A stretch of DNA of 39,743 bases from Zygnema cylindricum (Eukaryota > Streptophyta > Zygnematophyceae > Zygnematales > Zygnemataceae), in NCBI GenBank assembly GCA_037447655.1, contig JBBHKE010001806.1, positions 46,292 to 86,034 on the forward strand, written 5' to 3'. Positions 1 through 10,610 of this stretch are shown in pieces. Each line of letters begins with the position of its first letter. The stretch's first letter is position 1. The notes under the pieces were generated by a model. It searched no databases. It was not told where the DNA came from and was given only the letters and a program-made list of their open reading frames with translations. The translations under genes were made by a program, and so were the position numbers.

Positions 1-253
1 AGTGTTTAAAAACTACGATTCCCGGTTCAGGCGGCCACACTTTGGAAAAGGTACAATCGTTCGCTGATTAGGTTTGTCCGTACGGTACGGTATCTTAGAG
101 TTCCGTATGTTCGGTTGCATCGTGGAGTCGGGCGCTGTCAATTCGGCGCTTTATTGGACCGGCGAAATTGTCTGGTTCGCTGAGTGCGTTGTTTTGGTTC
201 GAGTCTCTACTGATTTTTTGTGGACAGACAAGCTATTTAGATTAGTGGGACTA

Positions 254-1095
254 CACCGTGAATAACTATTAGTGTTGAAAAAAAGATTAGTGTAAAGGAA
301 CAATAAGTGTTATTGACTCTATTATAGGTTCAAGGGCCTAAAGCCAACAAAGCAATAACGCAAATTTATACATCTAACACTAATTTGGATACACATTACC
401 GCGGTGTTGCGGCTATTGCCTGCGTTCACATAGTCAACTTTTAAACATGTGAGAACCATAGTTCAAAAGTAGGTGAAAGTAGGCCCAAACAATATGCCTA
501 TTGTAAGCAAAACATACAATATGACCTTAAGACCCATATTGTATTCAAACCTTTTCAGGCCAATTAAAACATTATGAACAAAAATTGGACCAATTAAAAC
601 ATTATGACCAAAAAAAATTATTTACACCATCAGATTCGGACGATCTGACGGTTGTTGATCAAAGTAGCGATCTAAGAAGATCACATGAAAGCCCATAACA
701 CAACTAACGATAAAAGCGCCGAACAAAGGCCTACCATACTTTTGAACTATGGTGAGAACAAGTCCGTGTGATTTTCTCCCGTCTTTATTACTACGAATCA
801 AGTCTAAGGGCACTTTCCCATGGCAGTGCTAATCACTTTTGCATTTCGATGCCGTTATCTAACGCATTTTTTGTACGGTTGTACATATTCCGTAGCATTT
901 TTAGTGCAGACTAACACATTTCGTACACTACACTATTTCAATATCGCCTGAATCATAGTCATTGACGCTAATTAAAATGTACCTTTATTAGCGTTAAGGA
1001 AAAATTAGCATAACTTATTCTATTTTAGGCTCGAGGGTCAAAAAAAATAGGCGTCCAATTTTTCTTATTAACACCAATAGTGATTCATGTTGGAG
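254..1095. mobile_element. TACACCG-family inverted-repeat transposon remnant, copy-1 version (interrupted by a hAT-type MITE)
   Basis: The left end reads TACACCGTGAATAACTATTAG. The right end near 1070-1098 is the inverted, more decayed counterpart. It aligns with 7873-8608 in copy 2, whose ends are cleaner and flanked by TA. After subtracting nested insertions the length is about 540 bp, the same class as the elements at 20409-21509. No transposase coding is visible, so it is non-autonomous. Confidence 0.5.
457..751. mobile_element. hAT-type MITE, 295 bp, with 8-bp target duplication
   Basis: The terminal inverted repeats are CATAGTTCAAAAGTA at the left and its complement at the right. The flanks are a perfect 8-bp direct repeat GTGAGAAC (449-456 and 752-759). 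The homologous position in the second unit copy (8268-8275) has a single GTGAGAAC and no insert, which proves both edges. An 8-bp target duplication with CA...TG ends is typical of hAT elements. There is no coding capacity. Relatives lie at 36949-37447 and 38857-39313. Confidence 0.85.
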
Positions 1096-2009
1096 TGTAA
1101 CTTTGTTAGCATTGTTGGCGCCACATGAAAAGTGTTACGTTCAAATGTGTAATCGGCTGATGCGCTAATGAACATATTTTTGAGCCGACGGTTTACTTTA
1201 GTTCCTTTTGGGTTATCCTTAGGGTGAACCGCCATTGCGCTCAAAGTGAGGTTGTTCACTAGAAAAAATTTCATTTTGTACGAGGCCGTACAACTTTATT
1301 TTTTTCAAATATATTTATTGGAGATTCGACAAGATTCTCCAAACATATGGGAGACAATGTCAACACCCAATTCGTTGTTTTTGAAGCAAATGCTCATTTC
1401 ATCTAGTGTATGTCTAAACCTTTATTCGCTCATGGTGTTAAAAACAATATATTCGCACACCTAAATTTTGACCTTTGAACCCAAAATAGACCTAATAATA
1501 ATAGTTTTTTTCTTACTTTAATGTAGGTACGACTTAAGTAGCGTCAATGACTGTAAAATGGGCGGTTTTTAAATAGTGTGGTGTACAAAATTTGCTAGTT
1601 TTTTGCACATTCGTACAAAAGAGTATCAAGTAAAGGCGTCAACATAAAATGGGTGAGTGCGTCAACACAATAAGGGCTCTCAAATTTGACTTCCAATCAT
1701 TAAGACAAGAAAATTGCGCGAACATAATCTCATATGTTCAAACTTCAATAGTGTGAACACAAGCTATGGTAGCTTCATCATTGGAATGAGTATCCAAATT
1801 AACGTTAGATGGATAAATTTTGTATCTACTCTACGTTTTGATTTCTCTACATACTTCAAACTTTGATAAATAGCCTTGTGCCTTGTCTTTTGGCTCTTTT
1901 GTAATTCTACTCCAGTGTTTGAAATCTTGGGTGTTAAGATTCATCTTTGTCACTCGTAATGGGTGATTTTATGTATTATGAGAGTAAAAGATATTTAATT
2001 TAGGTTGTT

Positions 2010-3130
2010 TCTCAAACGATACGTGCGACTTTTGTTCTCCTTCTGCGATGGCGAGTCCACCTCGCATTATTTTGATTACACATCCAGTTTACCACAATGA
2101 GGTGATGCCACTTTCTTCGTTTTGCATAATAGATTACATATTTGTCTTGAAATTCGCGACATAGAGTATGTGATTTGTTGTTTGAATCTCAACTTGCCAT
2201 CTTCTAATGCGTTGATTTCTATATAACGAATACACTATGTTAGCATCGTATGATATTTTTCCCATCTAAATGTAAGATGATGCAGTCTCGATCAAGTTTG
2301 TATAGCACATGTGGGTGGTGGGGGCAATGTCAATCATTCAAGCGTAGGCATAAACACAAGAAGACAACGCTACCACCGCATGTAAGTTTACAATCTCTTC
2401 CCGGTTGTTTTTCCCTTTCCTCATTTTTATTCTCCAACTTTATTGTTTTGATCTTCTTACATATACTTGCGACACATAAAGAAAGAGTGTACATGTTTTT
2501 CGCCGAAAAACACGTATTACCTATCTTTTTGCCTTTAATATGCAGTCGTGTCTATCTTTGTTGTAATTTTCTCATTTTCACACGGAAACGCCTATGCCTA
2601 CCAGTGAATTTTCCTAGTTGGACATGATTCGCCCATTTAACTTGTCCTTTAGGAGCATCTCCACGGCTTCATTCTAATTCAGAGTGCAACTTGGCGCTTT
2701 TCAAGTCCCATAAGATTGTGCTTATTGTTGACTAGGAGGGATAGCATGAAAAGGGTAAATTTAGTACCCATTAGGAGGGTGAAACCGTCGTCGTCTTCAT
2801 CACTATGCCAGTTCAGGTAGTGGGAGGTGTAAACTACCAGAGGAGTCCCATCTTGGTATACGATTGCTATTTTTTTTTTCACAAGTTTCATGCAGGATAT
2901 GACTCATACTAGATTGTGTGCTGTTTTGAGTGTCTACCTGATTTTGAATGAAGTCTTAAATTTCTTCACGTCACTATCCTGATTACCTTCCAATCTACGA
3001 ATCAATGTGTTTTCTACACGAATCTCTCACGTACCCCAATCTTTGAATGGCTTTATCTTATCATTCTTCACAATATTTGCGTGTGGATTGACTAGAAGCA
3101 ATTTTGCTCTTTTAAGAATTCCTGAGGAAT
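2010..3130 (-). pseudogene. Decayed gag/protease-like retroelement reading frame, copy 1
   Basis: Read on the minus strand, 2891-2679 is open and matches copy 2 residue by residue around VVYTSHYLN, EDDDGFTLL and NNKHNL. Flanking parts align only with frameshifts and stops. Near 2550-2510 a degenerate CCHC zinc knuckle keeps the first and last Cys but has lost the second Cys and the His. Further down, the sequence matching the copia segment between protease and integrase in copy 2 is still recognisable. The assignment to a Ty1/copia-like gag is inference from the knuckle and the order of segments. The frame is clearly dead. Confidence 0.4.
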
Positions 3131-3315
3131 TCGTCTCTTTAACTACGGCTTAGTCCTTGCACCTCTATAACTGATAATTGGAGCTTTCAAATTTATCATG
3201 GGCGCCAAGCGGGCCCATGACCAATTATCATCAACAATTTCTATGAATCTTGAACTGTTGACTTAAGTCACTCATTTTGAGCCACCATAAGGATTGTTGG
3301 AGCCACTGACGTTTA

Positions 3316-4217
3316 AATCATAACGGGATAGGTGATGACCGAATATTACAGAAGCGACACATACAAGAGTCAAGAAGTACGAATCAGATTTTTAAAAAGG
3401 GAAGTAGGGATTACATACACAAAAAATAGGCGTTTGACTTGTATGTTCCATTGTAAATAGGTTGCATAAAAAAGCATGATTTAGACTTTGTTTGTCAAAT
3501 AAAATTGATTTTTGTTTTTCTTTTATGCTCTAAGTGGAAGTTAAGTGGCTGGCAAATGACTAAGGGTTACTTTTCCTCATTCCATCACTCTAATGGAAAC
3601 ATGGAGAGCGTTCAAAAAATATACAGTAGACTAGATCTAAAGCTCCCCGAGATAGCCGATGGTTTTGTTCGATTCAATATCAGTAAACAATCAAAAACCC
3701 AGGTAACGCTAAATTGGACATATTGCCCATAATCGCAAGAAAAATTTAATGTTTTATAATTCACAATCTGATGGATTTACTGGATTTTTGTTCGTGTTTT
3801 TCTCCTTTTTCATTTCTATCTTTAGTTTTTAAGATTTTTTCTCGTTCGTTCTTTATTAAATTCGTCTTTTGTGCTACAATCATGTCGCCGTCTGATATGG
3901 CTAGGAAACTATTGGTTTTTGCAAATTAGTGTTTGTCCTCTGCTTATGAGTTTGTTTTAGAGTAAGGTGGACTATTAGTGCATTAAGGGCAGCTTAGTGT
4001 TGAAGATTAGTGATATTGTTTGCCATCCTTCAATGACACCGTCACAATAACCGTCTCGTCACTGTTGCCAAGAGCATTTATCTAGTGTATTAAATTAATT
4101 TAGTAAATGTGATTTTTATTACAATCTTGTTGGAACTTTAACAGCCTACCAACCAACCTGGTTGAGTGCTTTACTTTTACAATTTGGTCGCAAATATGTT
4201 TGGATCTTTTCATTTGA
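3316..4217. other. Unassigned AT-rich stretch with one short open frame
   Basis: There is no confident gene here. On the plus strand 3505-3732 is open, and the segment translating to MESVQKIYSRLDLKLPEIAD (from 3601) ends near a GTAACG that could be a splice donor. Its pattern resembles the C-terminal helix of PAPS-dependent sulfotransferases, but no PAPS-binding motif is present and the similarity is weak. The rest is low-complexity AT-rich DNA. Confidence 0.3.
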
Positions 4218-4398
4218 AAATCCCTATAGGGAGAGAGAGAGAGAGAGAGTGGAAAACGGGGAGGGAGAGTGAGAAGGAGAGCGAGGGAGAGCGAGAGAGG
4301 GAGGGGGATAGGGGAAAGAGAAAGATAGGGCGAAAGAGGGGGAGAGAAGGGCAAGGGGAGGGAGTGAGAGAGGCAGAGCAAAAGAGGAGAGTGTGAGA
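4218..4398. repeat. Purine-rich GA/GGGAGA simple repeat
   Basis: About 180 bases of almost pure A and G on the plus strand, starting GGGAGAGAGAGAGAG at 4231 and grading into GGGAGAG and GGGGGA variants. It is a smaller relative of the large purine tracts at 31137-35090. Open frames over it are composition artefacts. Confidence 0.9.
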
Positions 4399-5110
4399 AC
4401 GGGAGACGTTTCGTAAAAGTAGGGAATTTTTTCCTCAAGTCCGAATGTGAATCAAAGAATAGTAGCAAGTTATAATCGATGAACTAAATTATTATATTTA
4501 AAAATATGCTTCAAACCAAAATAATTAAATCGAGTTGTTCACTACCATCTTCACCGTGGAACTCAATAATATAGACGTGCATATTGAATTTCTAAAATAT
4601 AAATATACTTCAATATATGCATTTTATATATATTTTTTAATGCAAAATACCCATGGCGATTCTCACATGCACATCTTGGCATTTCTTTAAAGAACACACG
4701 TGGTTGTTTTTCAAGTAAGCTGAGCAAAAGTTGTTCTCAAAGATCTTAAGCACAAAAATCTCACAAAAACTCGAAACAAAGATAAAAAATAACAAAAATA
4801 ACAATTAGCTCACGCCAAAATTATAAAACACTCGTTTAGTAAAATTTCCAAAATTGTGACTTCTTGTCACACTAAACAAGGTAGGGGCCCAAAGAGGTTT
4901 TACGCTCGTTGTTTATGTGACTCATTGTCACGCTATACAAAAAATATTGGGGGCCCAAAAGAGTAAAAATGATCGTCGGTAAAATTCTAAAATCGTGACT
5001 CCTTATCACACTAAACAAAAGGTAGTCTGTTTTGGAGGCACAAAGAAGTAAAAAGAAAAAAATGTAAAAGAAAAATGAAAAAGGTAAAACCCTTACGATG
5101 GAAATTGACA
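4399..5110. repeat. AT-rich spacer with three degenerate short repeats
   Basis: 4399-4840 shows nothing but AT-rich DNA. Three related segments of about 60-80 bases follow, starting near 4855, 4917 and 4995. Each has a GTGACTnnTTnTCAC core, a CACTAAACAA-like stretch and a GGGGCCCAAA or GGAGGCACAAA motif. They may be debris of more tandem units of the exon array that starts at about 5130, because they lie immediately downstream of it on the minus strand. That link is inference. Confidence 0.4.
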
Positions 5111-5139
5111 CTATCTTCTTGAAAATGCATCAAATGTGT

Positions 5140-5232
5140 TTTTCTAAATCTCTCTTTCGTCTTCTAGTCTCTCGTTCGAAAAATTCTCCGTACCGTCCGG
5201 GGTTTCCGATCCTTTGAGATTGAGATCCAAAA
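5140..5232 (-). pseudogene. Relic exon (sixth repeat) of the Gly/Tyr-rich secreted protein gene
   Basis: The minus strand here reads NERLEDEREI followed by a stop, which aligns with the ERKTLEDEREI segment of live exon 3 (6290-6123). Upstream it has a diverged counterpart of the exon's start, but no usable AG acceptor. It lies downstream of the stop in exon 4 and is interpreted as a dead copy of the repeated exon. Confidence 0.5.
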
Positions 5233-5425
5233 ACCAAAAGAAAAAGGGAAAAAAAAAATACATAAGAAAGAAAAACAAAAAAACCACAAAACGGACTAAA
5301 ATAATTGCAAATGTCTACAAAAACGAAACAACTTTGGAGCCGTGATGCACTTGATAGTGTCACAAATGAAAATATCACAGAAGTCAAAACATTTTGCTCA
5401 AGCGAAAAAAAATAAAAAAAATTGT

Positions 5426-5552
5426 TTCTTTATCACCTCTTCAAGATCCTCTATTCCATCCTCGAGAATTTTTCTGTTATCTTCCAGTATCTCTCGTTCA
5501 AGAGATTTTAGAAACCGTTTGGGATTTTTTGGTCCTTCGTGTTTGAGTTCCA
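5426..5552 (-). pseudogene. Relic exon (fifth repeat) of the Gly/Tyr-rich gene, acceptor lost
   Basis: The minus-strand reading begins ELKHEGPKNPKRF and continues LEREILEDNRKILEDG, parallel to exon 3 (ELHHKWAGYKPKGW..., EREILEDKREILEEG). The acceptor that reads GGTCATAG before exon 3 is GGTTATGG here, so the AG is gone. The donor region GAGGTGATAAAG is close to the GAGGTGAAAAG of exons 3 and 4. Reading continues without a stop, so decay seems recent. It cannot be joined in the present gene because exon 4 ends in a stop and this acceptor is missing. Confidence 0.6.
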
Positions 5553-5715
5553 TAACCAAAAAACAAAATTACACGAAAAAAAAGAACAATATACAAAACC
5601 AAAAATTACGAAAATCTCAAAGGTGAACAAAAGAAAAAATCTTTAGAGCCCAGTTGATATAGTTGACATATTCAAAAAAGAATGTTAAGCCCTATTTTGT
5701 ATTCTTTTCACCTCT

Positions 5716-6610
5716 TCAGTCTTGGAGATCCTCTCGCCCATTCTCAAGAATCTCTCTTTCGTCTTCTACTGTCTTTCGCTCAGAAGAATACCCTCGTCCG
5801 CCGTACTCTCGTTCGCCGTACCCTCGTTTGCCGTACCCTCGTTTGCCGTACCCTCGTCTACCGTACCCTCGTCTGCCATACCCCCGTTTTCCGTACCCTC
5901 GATCACCGTACCCTCGTTTGCCGTATAGTTCTACAACCGAAAAAAACAAAAACAAAAGAAAGAACAGCAAAAACAACCACAAAAAGTACAAACTCTTTAA
6001 CAAAGGTTAACAAATACAAAACCCATTTAGAGCTCGTTTGATGTATTTGATATGTTCACAAACAAGGTCAGCAATTTTTTCTCAAGAAAAAAACAATGTA
6101 GAAAATTTATTTTTCTTTTCACCTCTTCCGTCTTGCAGATCCTCCCTTCCCTCCTCGAGAATCTCTCTTTTGTCTTCTAATATCTCTCGTTCGTCTTCTA
6201 GTGTCTTTCGTTCAGGTGAATATCCCTTTCCGGACCATTTTTCCTTTTCCCATCCTTTGGGTTTATATCCGGCCCATTTGTGATGAAGTTCTATGACCAA
6301 AAACACAAGAAAAAAAAAAAAAAACCATTAAAAGTAGAAAAATAAGAACAAGAACGTCAACAAAACAACAAAAATATGGAACCCATTTGGTGTTTTTACG
6401 TGGTCACAAACAAGAGACCAATATTTCTCAAAAAAAAACATTTTTAACCGGTTATTCCTTTATTAACATTCCGCCCCTTTCATTCTCTCGAAGTAGCAAG
6501 TGAACAAGATAGACAAAACCAGACACAAAAAGCGCATAATGACTATTCAAAGACGAGTAGACATGTGTGTATGCATGTATGTATATATAAAATATATTAA
6601 CATACATATA

Positions 6611-6667
<57 letters not shown>

Positions 6668-7312
6668 GCACAAATATATGCATATATGTTGAGAGAGAGT
6701 TATACATAACAAGAAAGGATTATAGTCAGATTCTTGTAGGAAACAAAGAAATAAACAATGCTGGAAGTAAAAGAAAAAAAAAAAAACTAAAAATGATGTT
6801 TACCTCGTCCTTCTTCCTGTAACGTCCGTCCAGTTTGGACGCCAATTCCTAACAAAAAAAAAAAAAGTTGTTACCAATTTGTTCCATGTAAGGTTGTAAA
6901 GCAAAAAACAGAAAAATAAGAGTTTTTTTAATGCATGAAAGTTGCTTATATAAACTAGGATTTGCAATGTGTTAAGAGTCAATGAAGGTCAAATCAAAAA
7001 CCTTCACCAAAGAATTCCAGTTCAATATGTTTTAAACAATATTAATTTGAAATTGATGGTCCCAATAAGCGGTAAAAAAAAGAGAAAGCAAGAAATTTAT
7101 GCCATGAACCCAAAACCATTAAACACGAACAATCGAAAACCAAAAACAAACACAAACAACATACTTCCCAATAAACTATGATCTATTTTCTTACCAATAT
7201 CCTTTCCTTCACTTCCTTTTGAATCAACTGAACATTGAGTCGCCGTCAAAAAAGTGAAAAGAAAAACCCCAAAAAGGATGACACAAGCACGAGAAAATGA
7301 AATCGTCGCCAT
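5716..7312 (-). CDS. Predicted secreted Gly/Tyr/Arg-repeat protein, four exons in a tandem exon array
   Basis: I do not recognise a named family. Model: exon 1 7312-7195, exon 2 6848-6804, exon 3 6290-6123, exon 4 5930-5716 (TGA). All introns are phase 1 with GT-AG ends, giving 181 residues. Exon 1 encodes a strong signal peptide (residues 1-27, hydrophobic core VILFGVFLFTFL, likely cleavage after an AT-QC-like site), so the product should enter the secretory pathway. Exon 3 carries a Trp/Lys/Gly segment followed by a charged ERKTLEDEREILEDKREIL stretch, likely helical. Exon 4 carries about eight GYGKR-like pentapeptides and then the same charged tail. Exons 3 and 4 share start, tail and both splice contexts, so one arose by duplication of the other. 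A TGA replaces the GGA found at the same place in exon 3 and ends the protein; relic exons follow. The start is the first ATG after a TATA box at 7423-7416. The role could be a cell-surface, wall or adhesive protein, but this is only inference from composition. Confidence 0.6.
6606..6665. repeat. (TA)n microsatellite in intron 2 of the Gly/Tyr-rich gene
   Basis: An almost uninterrupted run of alternating TA, about 25-30 units, inside the intron between exons 2 and 3. Predicted open frames reading ...YIYIYIYI... on both strands are artefacts of this run. Confidence 0.95.
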
Positions 7313-7415
7313 TTTTAAAATAAATCTCAAAAATCTCTGCAGAATTTTGAGTTTCTCCCAGATCCCAAAGTCTCTCTACTCCTGTAGGTCTGAAAATTTG
7401 AAGAGAATATGGCTG

Positions 7416-7423
7416 TATTTATA
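7416..7423 (-). promoter_or_regulatory. TATA box upstream of the Gly/Tyr-rich gene
   Basis: The minus strand reads CATATAAATACAG, with TATAAATA at 7423-7416, 104 bases before the ATG at 7312. That spacing suits a start of transcription near 7390 and a 5' leader of about 80 bases. Upstream of it are several TTGAC-type motifs (within 7450-7500) that could be regulatory. Their function is not shown. Confidence 0.45.
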
Positions 7424-7872
7424 TGAAGAAAACGGCAGGATAAAGACAAAAGCGTCAAAAGTCAAAGGTCAAAGGGAAAAAAGACAAGGTCAAAGCCAAA
7501 GTTACGCCGCAGATCGAGCGAAGTCGGGCTTCAGATCCCGACGATCAGAAGTTTCGGTTCGTAGAGTTTGACGCCAAAATTTTGCCACGCGGCGATTTGT
7601 GTGTAAACTTAAGTCAGAGAGTGTTTAAAAACTACGATTCCCGGTTCAGGCGGCCACACCTTGGAAAAGGTACAATCGTTCGTTGATTAGGTTCGTCCGT
7701 ACGGTACGGTATCTTAGAGTTCCGTATGTTCGGTTGCATCGTGGAGTCGGGCGCTGTCAATTCGGCGCTTTATTGGACCGGCGGAATTGTCTGGTTCGTT
7801 GAGTGCGTTGTTTTGGTTCGAGTCTCTACTGATTTTTTGTGGACAGACAAGCTATTGAGATTTGTGGGACTA

Positions 7873-8608
7873 CACCGTGAATAGCTATTAGAGTTAAAAA
7901 AAAAATAGTGCAAAGGAACAATTAGTGTTACTAACGTTTTTATAGGTTCAAGGGCCTAAGGCCAACAAAACATTAAAGCTACACAGTGAATCGTTATTAG
8001 CCTTATGTACGCTATATCGGCATCCCAAAATTTTGACATTGATACCTTAAATATAATAAAGAACAATGTTTAAGGATGTGGACCATAATCTGCCACGTCT
8101 CTTGACACTAAATTAGAATGAATGACGCTATTTTTTTCTTTATACAAATAATTTCTATACGCTAATAACGATTCAAGGTGTAATTTATACATGTAACACT
8201 AATTTGGATACACATTCCTGTGGTGTAGCGGCTATTGGCTGCGTTCACATAGTCTGCTTTTAAACATGTGAGAACAAGTCCATGTGATTTTCTCCAGTCT
8301 TTATTACTACGAATCAAATCTGAGGGCACTTTCCCATGGCAGCGCCTGTCACTTTCGCATTTTGATGCCGTTATCTAACACGTTTTCTGTACGGTTGTAC
8401 ATTTTCCGTAGCAATTTTAGTGTGGACTAACACATTTCATACACTACACTATTTCAAAATCGCCTAATTCATGGTCATTGACGCTAATTAAACTGTACCT
8501 ATATCAGCGTAAAGGAAAAATTAGAATTATTAATTCTATTTTAGGGTCGAGGGTCAAAATTTGGAGGCGTCCAACTATTCATATTAACACCAATAGTGAT
8601 TCACGGTG
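7873..8608. mobile_element. TACACCG-family transposon, copy-2 version, carrying a nested 199-bp element
   Basis: The left end CACCGTGAATAGCTATTAG follows a TA (7871-7872) and the right end CAATAGTGATTCACGGTG precedes a TA (8609-8610). Without the nested element the length is about 535 bp, matching the 540-559-bp elements at 20409-21509. No open frame for a transposase is visible. Confidence 0.6.
7982..8180. mobile_element. 199-bp TA-flanked MITE (TACACCG family, short form)
   Basis: The terminal inverted repeats are CACAGTGAATCGTTATTAG and its complement, and it is flanked by TA at 7980-7981 and 8181-8182. It is 199 bp, the same length as the copy at 35659-35857, with shared interior (ATATCGGCA, AATCTGCCACGTCTC, AATGAATGACGCTA). 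The corresponding place in unit copy 1 (near 362) has no insert. The TA target and the lack of coding fit a Tc1/mariner-type MITE. Confidence 0.8.
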
Positions 8609-9479
8609 TAGTGTACATTTGCTAACATTGTTGGCGCCGCATGATTATTGTTTGGTTAAAATGTGTTATCGGCTGATGCGCTTATGAACATTTTTTTGAG
8701 ACGACTGTTTACTTCAGTCTTCCTTTGAGTTATCCTTAGGGTGAACCTTCTTCAGGCTCAAAGTGAGGTTGTTCACTAGAAAATATTTCATTTTTGTATG
8801 AGGCTGCACAGCTTTCTTTTTATTTTTAAACATCTTTATTGGAGATTTGGCAAGATTCTCCAATTATTTCTGCGACAATGTCGACCATCCAATTTGTTGT
8901 TTTTAAAGCCAAAGCTCATTCTATTTAGTGTTTGGCTACACCGTGAATCGCATATATTGTTACTAACAATATATCTGGGCCTTTAAATTTTGACCCTTGA
9001 ACCCAAAATAGAACTTATAATACCATATTTTTCTTTACTCTAATTTAGGTACGGTTTAAGTAGCTCCATTGACTGCAAAATGGGTGGTTTTTAAATAGTT
9101 TTTGGTACAAGATGTGTTAGTCCGTACTAAATTTGCTTGTTTTTTTGTACATTCGTACAGAAAGAGTATTAAATAAAGGCGTTTACACACGAATGTGAGT
9201 GTGTCGACACGTAATAGCGCACTCGGATTTGACTCGAAGTCATATAGACAAGAGAATTGCGCGAACCTAACCTTGCTTTTTCAAACGTCATCCAAAAGAT
9301 TGTTAGATGTATAAATTTTGTAGCTACTCTTGGTTTGGATATCTTTACCTTCTCTAAACTCTGATAAATAGCTTGGTGACTTGTCTTTTGTGTAATGTGC
9401 TACGATGTTGAAATCTTTGGTGCTGAGATTCAGCTCAATCACTCGTAATGGTCGATGTCATGTATTAAGAGAGTTACAG

Positions 9480-10610
9480 ATATCAAATTCGGGTTGCTTT
9501 TCAAGCAATAGGTGGGATCCGCCATTTGGACTCCTTTTGCGATGGTAAGTCCCTCTCGCATAAATTTGATTATGCATCCAATTTACCACACTGAGGTGAT
9601 GCCACTTTCTTCAGTTTGCAGAGTGGAGTAGAGATTCCTCTTGAAATTTGCGTCATAAAGAATGTTTTTTGTTGTCTGAAATCTCAGTTTGCCATCTTCT
9701 AGTGCTTTGATTTCTGTGTCACCAATTCTCTTGGCGAGCATCGTATCAGTTTTTCCTTATATAAATGCAAGAAGGTGCGGTCTCGATGAAGTTTGTATAG
9801 CACGTGTGAGTGGAGGCGGCAATGTCCATCATTCAAGCGTAGTCGCAAACACGAGAAGACAATGCCACCATTGCAAGCAAATAAACGATCTCTTTCCGCT
9901 TGTCTTTCCCCTTCCTCGTTTTGCTTGTCATACGTGTACTTGCCACACATAGAGATAGTGTGTCCAATTTTGCCGCAGGAAAACATTTATTACCTGTCTT
10001 TTTGTCTTTAACATGATTGTCGTATTTATCTTTGTTGTCTTATTTTCATATGGAAACGCCTAAGCTTACCCGTATATTTTCTGGTTGGACATGATTCTGG
10101 CGACTAACTCGTCCTTTAGGAGCATTTCCACAGCTTCATTCCAATTCCAGAGTGCAACCTCCCGCTGTTCAAGCCGGGTGAGATTGTGCTTATTGTTGAT
10201 TATGAGGGATAGCCTGAGAAGGGTAAACTTTGTATCCAATAGGAGGGTGAAACCGTCGTCGTCTTCTTCAGCCAAGAAATTCAGGTAGTGGGAGGTGTAG
10301 ACCACCAGAAAATTCCCATCTTGCTATACGATTGCCATTATTGTTTTTCCAAGTTTCATACGTAATGTCATTCATGCTAGATTGTGTGTTGCTTCAAATG
10401 TCTCCCTGATTTTGGATGAAGTCTTAAGTTTCTTCACGTCACTGACCTTGTTATCTTCCAATTTAATGTTTTCTGCACGAATCTCTCTTGTACCCCAATC
10501 TTTGATTGGCGTTTCCTTATCATTCTTCAAAATATTTGCTAGAACAATTTTTTCTCTGTTAAGAATTCTTAAGGAATTCGTCTCTTTCGGTGCGCCTTCG
10601 TCCTTGCTCC
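9480..10610 (-). pseudogene. Decayed gag/protease-like retroelement reading frame, copy 2
   Basis: On the minus strand 10305-10066 is open (VVYTSHYLN, EDDDGFTLL, NNKHNL, then WNWNEAVEMLLKDE), in the style of the end of a copia gag before the zinc knuckle. 9986-9699 is open and begins with a knuckle (FSCGKIGHTISMC) that lacks only the first Cys. In the next frame, DGKLRF and NILYDANFKRNLYS, followed by a CIIK...IAKGV segment, look like the copia region after the protease. Frameshifts and stops separate these parts. It is the same frame as at 2010-3130. The copia-like assignment is inference. No protease DSG/DTG motif is left. Confidence 0.45.

Larger units (their letters stand above)
1..3315. 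repeat. Duplicated ~3-kb unit, copy 1 (left end may lie outside the window)
   Basis: The sequence from base 1 is repeated in the same orientation from 7619. Landmarks align in order: the opening GTGTTTAAAAACTACG, the GGAGATTCGACAAGATTC stretch near 1320, the minus-strand reading frame at 2650-2890, and the block ending GAGCCACTGACG near 3313. Beyond that the copies have nothing in common. The copies differ by many point changes and indels. Copy 1 alone contains the 295-bp transposon at 457-751. The unit is a mosaic: an inverted-repeat element of the TACACCG family at about 254-1095, a Harbinger-like left end near 1219, and a decayed gag/protease-like frame. Whether the unit was duplicated as a segment or is itself a composite mobile element cannot be decided here. 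Confidence 0.85.

Noticed and set aside
6452-6712. Overlapping frames of alternating Tyr-Ile on both strands
   Set aside because: They read through the (TA)n microsatellite inside an intron.
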